Below, one piece after another: positions 5,586 through 9,641 of a DNA stretch of 9,641 bases; the first letter of the stretch is position 1, and the number at the start of each line of letters is the position of its first letter. The position numbers were made by a program, and so were the translations under genes. Source of the DNA: JAENVU01 sp031430375 (GTDB taxonomy: Bacteria > Actinomycetota > Acidimicrobiia > IMCC26256 > JAENVU01); assembly GCA_031430375.1 (NCBI GenBank), contig JANPBJ010000096.1, positions 1 to 9,641 on the forward strand, read 5' to 3'. Under the pieces are notes generated by a model, which did not search any database, had not been told where the DNA came from, and was given only the letters and a program-made list of their open reading frames with translations.

Positions 5586-6379
5586 ATCGCGAGTTCGCCA
5601 CTCATGATGGTGACGGCGTGGCCCGCGAGGAAGACTCGGTCGCCTGACCAGCGAAGGTGGAGGGTTCCGCCGCGGGCGGAAGCTTGGTGAGCGACCAGCT
5701 CGGTCTTCCCCAGTTTCTCGCACCAGTACGGCGTAAGTGCGCAGTGCACCGATCCCGTGACGGAGTCCTCGTCGACACCGATACCGGGGCCGAAGACGCG
5801 CGACACGATGTCGACGTCCGATCGATCTGATCGAGCGGTGAGCGACGCACCATCACAGATCGTGGCGAGGCGTAGGAAGTCTGGCGCGGCCTGTTCCACC
5901 TCCGCCGCAGTCGCGACCTCGACGATGAACCACTGCCGGTTGTCGAGCACCGCGATCGGGTCCACGCCGAGGGCCTCGATCAGTCCGGGCGGCGCGACGA
6001 TCGGGGTCGGCGGCACCGCCGGGAAGTCCATCTCGATTTGTTGATCCGACTGATCGCCGACGCGCGTGCAGATCATCGGGCCCGACTCCGTGTGGAAGGT
6101 GATCGGGCCCGTCGCGCGTCCCGACTCGAACAGTGCGTGTGCGCTCGCAAGGGTTGCGTGGCCGCACAGCGGGATTTCTACCGTGGGCGTGAACCAACGC
6201 AACCCGTACTCATGGTCGCCGGTCGCCACCACGAACGCGGTGTCGGCCAGCCCGAGTTCGAACGCCAGGGTCTGCATCCAACCTTTCTCGGCGGGTGCGT
6301 CGAGGAGGCAGACGGCCGCGGGATTGCCACGAAACGGTGTGTCGGTGAAGGCGTCGACCCAGAACAATGGTGTGCTCAT
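5582..6379 (-). CDS. PhzF-family isomerase-like protein
   Basis: A 265-residue protein with the duplicated diaminopimelate-epimerase-like PhzF fold. In order: VDAFTDTPFRGNPAAVCLL (8-26), WMQTLAFELGLADTAFV (34-50), LRWFTPTVEIPLCGHATLASAHAL (60-83), SRVFGPGIGVDEDSVTGSVHC (193-213), LTPYWCEKLGK (215-225), and a terminal VTIMSGEL strand. It is close to full family length. PhzF members move protons or isomerise small carboxylic acids; without phenazine genes nearby this is a general family member of unknown substrate. Asp46 stands where PhzF has its catalytic Glu45 (LADTAF against the usual LSETAF), and the usual EDPVTGS is EDSVTGS. It lies 43 bp after the carboxylase gene on the same strand but seems to have its own leaderless promoter, TAGATT, 8 nt before the ATG. 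Confidence 0.9.
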   Translation of the reverse strand: MSTPLFWVDAFTDTPFRGNPAAVCLLDAPAEKGWMQTLAFELGLADTAFVVATGDHEYGLRWFTPTVEIPLCGHATLASAHALFESGRATGPITFHTESGPMICTRVGDQSDQQIEMDFPAVPPTPIVAPPGLIEALGVDPIAVLDNRQWFIVEVATAAEVEQAAPDFLRLATICDGASLTARSDRSDVDIVSRVFGPGIGVDEDSVTGSVHCALTPYWCEKLGKTELVAHQASARGGTLHLRWSGDRVFLAGHAVTIMSGELAI

Positions 6380-6387
6380 GGCATCGG

Positions 6388-6393
6388 AATCTA
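6388..6393 (-). promoter_or_regulatory. Putative -10 box of the phzF-like gene
   Basis: TAGATT on the minus strand lies 8 nt before the ATG at 6379, inside the 43-bp gap after the carboxylase gene. There is no Shine-Dalgarno sequence in the gap. Transcription would start at or just before the ATG. Confidence 0.5.
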
Positions 6394-6422
6394 CGCGTGG
6401 TACTGGGTGCGCGCGGCGAGAT

Positions 6423-8186
6423 TTACTCGATGACCATGAGCACGTCGGCCGCGCTCACGGTGTCACCCGCCGCGACCTTGATGTCCTTCACCGTCCCACC
6501 CTGTTCGGCGTTGATGTGATTCTCCATCTTCATTGCCTCGAGCACCAAGACCGACTGGCCCGACTCCACGGTGTCGCCCACCGCAACCGTCACCTTGACG
6601 ATTGTGCCCTGCATCGGCGCAATGATCGTGCCGCTGCCGCTCGCACCACTCGATGCAGCGGACTTTGGCTTCGGTGCTTTGCGAGTGTCACCCGCACCAC
6701 CGCCCGCTGATGCGGCGGCGGTGAGCATGCCGTCGGGGAGGAAGACCTTGACGTCGAACTTCTTGCCGTTGACCTCGACCGGGAGAACCTGCGAACTCGG
6801 AGCTTCGGCCGGCGCTGCGGTGGTGCCAGCGTCGGACTCCAGGCCCGAGAGGTCCACCTGCTCCTCGAGCCAGCGCGTGGAGTGCGTCCCGGCGGCGAAG
6901 TCGGGATGGGAGAGGACCAGGTTGTGCGCCGGAACCGTGGTGTGAATGCCCGAAACGCGCAGCTCTTGGAGTGCACGGAGCATTCGCAGCCGGGCGCGCT
7001 CGCGGTCGGGGGCCCATACGATGAGCTTGCCGACGAGGTTGTCGTAGTACTGCGAGACGGTGTCGCCGGTTTCGTAGCCGCCGTCCCAGCGCACTCCGGG
7101 GCCCGACGGGATTGCGAGTTCGGTGAGCGTGCCGGGCGACGGCAGAAATCCCTTGGCCGAGTTCTCGGCGTTGATGCGCACTTCGATCGCATGACCGCGC
7201 CGAATGACGTCGTCTTGGGTGAAGGACAACGGCTCGCCGGAGGCGATGCGGATTTGTTCGGCGACCAGGTCGAGTTGGGTGACCATTTCGGTGACGCAAT
7301 GCTCCACCTGGAGCCGAGTGTTCATCTCCAGGAAGTAGAACTCGCCATCCTGGTAGAGCATCTCGATGGTGCCTGCATTCACGTACCCGGTGGCCTTCGC
7401 GACCCGGCACGCGGCCGCGCCCATCGCGGCGCGGGTCTCCTCGCTGAGTCCGGCGGCGGGGGACTCCTCGACCAGCTTCTGATGGCGGCGCTGCACGGAA
7501 CAGTCGCGCTCACCGAGCCACACGACGTTGCCGTGGGTGTCGGCGAAAATCTGGATCTCGATGTGGCGCGGGTTGGTGAGATATTTCTCGAGGTACGCCT
7601 CGGCCCGCCCGAAATATGCGGTGGCCTCGCGGGTCGCGGAATCAAGCGCCGATTGCGCGCTGGCCGCGTCGTGCACGACCTTCATGCCCTTGCCGCCGCC
7701 GCCGTACGCGGCCTTGATCGCGACGGGCCACCCCACCTGTTCGCCGAACGCGATCACATCGTCGACGCCGCGAATCTCTTCGAGGGTCCCCGGGACACTT
7801 TCGACGCCCCCGGCGCCCGCCGCTTTCCGGGCCGAGATCTTGTCGCCCATGGATTCCAGGGCCTCGGGCGGAGGCCCGATCCACGCGACGCCCCGTTGCG
7901 CGACGGCGCGGGCGAAGTCGGCGTTCTCGGAGTAGAAGCCGTAGCCGGGGTGGACACCGTCGGCCCCTGAGCGTTCCATCACTTCGAGGATGGCGTCGGC
8001 GTTGAGGTAGCTCTCGGCGGCGGTCTGACCACCGAGCGCGTACGCCTCGTCGGCATAGCGAACGTGGAGCGCCTCGCGATCAAGCTCCGAATAGACCGCG
8101 ACCGTCGTGATGCCGAGCTCGCGACACGTGCGCATGACCCGCACGGCGATCTCGCCACGGTTGGCGATCAGGATCTTCTGCAACAC
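6423..8186 (-). CDS. Acetyl-/propionyl-CoA carboxylase alpha subunit (biotin carboxylase plus BCCP)
   Basis: A 587-residue biotin carboxylase fused to biotin carboxyl carrier protein, the size usual for actinobacterial acyl-CoA carboxylase alpha subunits. The biotin carboxylase domain spans about 1-445: ILIANRGEIAVR (5-16), HPGYGFYSEN (79-88), ATP-grasp glycine loop AAYGGGGKGMK (159-169), RDCSVQRRHQKLVEESP with Lys237, and FLEMNTRLQVEH (285-296) with the metal and bicarbonate ligands Glu287, Asn289 and Arg291. A strand pair (PVEVNGKKFDVKVF, 469-482) and an Ala/Gly/Lys linker lead to the BCCP domain (518-587), with Lys553 in EAMKMEN as the biotinylation site. It carboxylates biotin for transfer to acetyl- or propionyl-CoA by a beta subunit that is not in this window. 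GTG 8186 has GGGAG 6 nt upstream; TTG 8183 is an alternative. birA is divergent. Confidence 0.95.
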   Translation of the reverse strand: MLQKILIANRGEIAVRVMRTCRELGITTVAVYSELDREALHVRYADEAYALGGQTAAESYLNADAILEVMERSGADGVHPGYGFYSENADFARAVAQRGVAWIGPPPEALESMGDKISARKAAGAGGVESVPGTLEEIRGVDDVIAFGEQVGWPVAIKAAYGGGGKGMKVVHDAASAQSALDSATREATAYFGRAEAYLEKYLTNPRHIEIQIFADTHGNVVWLGERDCSVQRRHQKLVEESPAAGLSEETRAAMGAAACRVAKATGYVNAGTIEMLYQDGEFYFLEMNTRLQVEHCVTEMVTQLDLVAEQIRIASGEPLSFTQDDVIRRGHAIEVRINAENSAKGFLPSPGTLTELAIPSGPGVRWDGGYETGDTVSQYYDNLVGKLIVWAPDRERARLRMLRALQELRVSGIHTTVPAHNLVLSHPDFAAGTHSTRWLEEQVDLSGLESDAGTTAAPAEAPSSQVLPVEVNGKKFDVKVFLPDGMLTAAASAGGGAGDTRKAPKPKSAASSGASGSGTIIAPMQGTIVKVTVAVGDTVESGQSVLVLEAMKMENHINAEQGGTVKDIKVAAGDTVSAADVLMVIE

Positions 8187-8192
8187 GGATAT

Positions 8193-8197
8193 CTCCC
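8193..8197 (-). promoter_or_regulatory. Ribosome binding site of the carboxylase alpha gene
   Basis: GGGAG on the minus strand, 6 nt before GTG 8186. It is the clearest Shine-Dalgarno site in the window and contrasts with the leaderless-looking starts of birA, galT, the LpdA-like gene and phzF. It supports GTG 8186 over TTG 8183. Confidence 0.65.
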
Positions 8198-8221
8198 GCT
8201 GGGCCCGGTGATGGAACGCCG

Positions 8222-8228
8222 TATCCTA
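8222..8228. promoter_or_regulatory. Overlapping divergent -10 boxes of birA and the carboxylase gene
   Basis: The heptamer TATCCTA reads TATCCT on the plus strand, 7 nt before the birA GTG at 8235. It reads TAGGAT on the minus strand, where it would give the carboxylase mRNA a leader of about 29 nt containing GGGAG. One 7-bp element may thus serve both directions. Confidence 0.45.
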
Positions 8229-8234
8229 CGGGCC

Positions 8235-8972
8235 GTGCCGATGCCTGTGGCCAGTCCGACCACGTTTGCCGACGTCCGCTGGCTTCCGGAGGTGGACTCC
8301 ACCAATCGTTACGTGATGGACGAGGCCCGAGCGGGGGCCGCCCAGGGTTTGGTGGTCGTCGCCGATCACCAAACCGCAGGTCGAGGGCGCCTGGGCCGTA
8401 AATGGGTCGCACCGCCGGGCGCTTCGTTGCTTGTTTCGGTACTTCTGCGTCCGTCGATCGCCGCTGAAGGGTGGCACGTGCTGGTGATGGCCGCCGGGTT
8501 GGCGATGGCCGAAGCGCTGCAGACGACCACAGGTGTTGTCGCGGGGTTGAAATGGCCGAATGACCTGCTTGTCGGTGATCGGAAGCTCGGCGGAATCCTC
8601 GCCGAGGCGTCCGGTGATGCACTCGTTGTGGGAATCGGCGTGAATATCGAATGGTCCGAGGTGCCCGATGACCTGACGCTCATCGCCACGGCGTGCAACC
8701 TCGAGGGTGGTGTTGCGGTCACGCGCTCCGTGGTGCTCGACGAGTTCCTCGCTCGCTACTCCGCTCGGCTTGGTGACCTCGATGCTTCCCGGGCGGCGTA
8801 CGAGGCGCGTTTGACCACCGTGGGTCAGCGGGTGCGAGTGGAACAAACCGATGGCGTGCTCGTGGGCGTGGCCCGAGGTGTGGACGAGCTTGGCCGACTC
8901 CTGCTCGTGAACGACGACGGAACAGTGGAGTCCATCACCGTCGGCGACGTTGTCCATCTCCGCCCTGAGTGA
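8235..8972 (+). CDS. birA: Biotin--[acetyl-CoA-carboxylase] ligase, monofunctional
   Basis: A 245-residue ligase that activates biotin with ATP and attaches it to the BCCP lysine. EVDSTNRYVMDEA opens the catalytic domain. The biotinyl-5'-AMP loop GRGRLGRKW is at 49-57. KWPNDLLVGDRKLGGILAE (106-124) carries the conserved Lys117 next to LGGI, and ALVVGIGVNIE follows. The small C-terminal SH3-like domain runs from about GQRVRVEQTDG to VGDVVHLRPE. There is no N-terminal helix-turn-helix, so it is a group I ligase that does not itself bind the bio operator. The start is chosen at GTG 8235 because TATCCT lies exactly 7 nt upstream; ATG 8241 is nearly equivalent and ATG 8211 would lie upstream of that promoter. 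It diverges from the gene of its probable substrate across a 48-bp gap. Confidence 0.93.
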   Translation: MPMPVASPTTFADVRWLPEVDSTNRYVMDEARAGAAQGLVVVADHQTAGRGRLGRKWVAPPGASLLVSVLLRPSIAAEGWHVLVMAAGLAMAEALQTTTGVVAGLKWPNDLLVGDRKLGGILAEASGDALVVGIGVNIEWSEVPDDLTLIATACNLEGGVAVTRSVVLDEFLARYSARLGDLDASRAAYEARLTTVGQRVRVEQTDGVLVGVARGVDELGRLLLVNDDGTVESITVGDVVHLRPE

Positions 8973-8977
8973 TCCGT

Positions 8978-9007
8978 GGGGCGCGGTCAGGCGGGGCGCG
9001 GTCAGGC
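8978..9007. repeat. Tandem 15-bp repeat, two exact copies
   Basis: GGGGCGCGGTCAGGC occurs at 8978-8992 and 8993-9007 with no mismatch, starting five bases after the birA stop. The TGA that ends the relict M48 frame (9002-9004 on the minus strand) lies in the second copy. Confidence 0.85.
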
Positions 9008-9641
9008 CGGGGGGAGGCCGGCCGGGGGGAGGCCGGCCATCTCGCGGAGATGGACGATGGGTTCCGAGAGGAGGAGGGGGCCGAGGGCGCCGGTGTGACG
9101 CGGCGTCCCGTCGGAGGACCCTCCAACCACGAGTGAGTCGGACACCTCGATCCAGAGTGGTGCGGTCGCAGGTGTGATCGAGGCGACCACTGCCGGATGA
9201 GCATCAGGCCAGTGGTGACGCCGATGATCGTGCGATCGGGTTTCGTTCCCATGCCGAACGAGTTGAGGGCCGGGTCGTTGATCACGCAGAACCGGGGCGC
9301 GGAGATCCCGGCGCCGATCGCCAGGCCGTCGAGCAGATTCCGAACGCGTGGCAGCGTGTCGGGATCAACGATCGTGGCGCCGGTCTCGGTGATCACCTCG
9401 TGTTCGAGGTTGCGACGCAACATTGGAATGCGCACGATCGCGATCACGCCGCCCACCACCGCCGAGACCGCGACGATCACACCGGCGCCAATCCCGAGTC
9501 ATTTCAATCCGTCGAGCGTGCCGGGAATCCCGGCTTCCGCCAGGATCCAGATCACGATGACTGCGCCAGTGACGGTGGCACCGATCACGGCGGCGATGCA
9601 GTAGTTGATGGTGGCCAAGATGATGAGCGTGACGATCCGGG
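9002..9641 (-). pseudogene. M48 (HtpX-like) membrane metalloprotease, broken, running off the right edge
   Basis: The 5' part reads in one frame from the window edge: two hydrophobic segments (LIILATINYCIAAVIGATVTGAVIVIWIL; LGIGAGVIVAVSAVVGGVIAIV), then VRNLLDGLAIGAGISAPRFCVINDPALNSFGMGTKPDRTIIGVTTGLM, a clear M48 N-terminal half. A TGA at 9501-9499 breaks it between DGLK and LGIG, where tryptophan (TGG) is likely in intact relatives. After GLM, at about 9186-9201, the match stops. A different frame then gives VVASITPATAPLWIE and a tail ending REMAGLPPAGLPPA, which resembles the M48 C-terminus. The HExxH zinc-site segment between is absent, so more than about 100 residues appear deleted together with a frame change. 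A GTG at 9480 could restart translation but cannot restore the active site. The true 5' end lies outside. Confidence 0.8.
9009..9038. repeat. Second tandem 15-bp repeat, two exact copies
   Basis: GGGGGGAGGCCGGCC occurs at 9009-9023 and 9024-9038. On the minus strand it encodes GLPPA twice at the very end of the relict M48 frame. Its unit length equals that of the adjacent, unrelated tandem repeat. Confidence 0.85.

Noticed and set aside
5063..5723. Several open frames on both strands in the 515-bp gap
   Set aside because: Products are Arg/Pro/Ser-rich, mutually overlapping, and lack start signals or motifs.
7200..7215. ATGACCGCGCC inside the carboxylase gene, like the repeat core
   Set aside because: It lacks both the TCGGATG left end and the TGGGTG right end, and lies in conserved coding sequence; taken as chance.
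6882..7970. 362-codon plus-strand open frame opposite the carboxylase gene
   Set aside because: It is antisense to the highly conserved biotin carboxylase domain; no recognisable fold or start signal.
8978..9007. Reverse-strand TGACCGCGCCCC in the tandem repeat as a member of the 28-bp family
   Set aside because: Only the central 11-12 bases match copy 4 and both conserved ends are missing.
9499..9501. In-frame TGA in the M48 gene as recoded tryptophan
   Set aside because: birA and phzF end at TGA in this window, so TGA works as a stop here; the same gene also has a deletion and frame change.

Overview
The window is GC-rich DNA that looks like an actinobacterial chromosome. The evidence is an actinobacterial-type biotin carboxylase/BCCP fusion, an LpdA-like flavoprotein, frequent GTG starts, and at least five genes whose start codon lies 6-8 nt after a TANNNT -10 box, which points to leaderless mRNAs. 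An Acidimicrobiia-like source is possible but is only inference. No phage, transposase, CRISPR, tRNA or rRNA was recognised.

Layout. The C-terminus of a MeaB/ArgK-type GTPase (1-201) is followed, with a 1-nt stop/start overlap, by an enoyl-CoA hydratase (201-992). Converging on it is a two-gene minus-strand operon of a GalT-like nucleotidyltransferase (1440-2414) and an SRPBCC protein (1000-1440), also joined by a 1-nt overlap. A plus-strand LpdA-like flavoprotein (2449-3807) diverges from galT, and the two promoters interlock within 34 bp. From 3808 to 5581 the DNA is gene-poor. It holds a small ABM-domain protein (4059-4346, minus), a DUF6869-like protein (4629-5066, plus), several hairpins, and about seven diverged copies of a roughly 28-bp repeat, all in the same orientation. 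Next come a PhzF-family protein (5582-6379, minus), a biotin carboxylase/BCCP alpha subunit (6423-8186, minus) and a divergent biotin-protein ligase birA (8235-8972, plus). The right edge is a degraded M48 (HtpX-like) metalloprotease pseudogene (minus).

How the genes fit together. The acyl-CoA carboxylase alpha subunit carries the biotinylated lysine and BirA attaches the biotin. The two are transcribed divergently from what appears to be one shared -10 heptamer, TATCCTA. MeaB protects methylmalonyl-CoA mutase, the step after propionyl-CoA carboxylase and epimerase, so meaB, the enoyl-CoA hydratase and the carboxylase fit acyl-/propionyl-CoA catabolism. The carboxyltransferase subunit and the mutase are not in the window.

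Most worth a second look: the undescribed repeat family around 3.9-5.4 kb, the LpdA-like enzyme that lacks one redox cysteine but keeps the C-terminal His/Glu pair, the interlocked or shared divergent promoters, the PhzF Glu-to-Asp change, and the multiply broken M48 gene.
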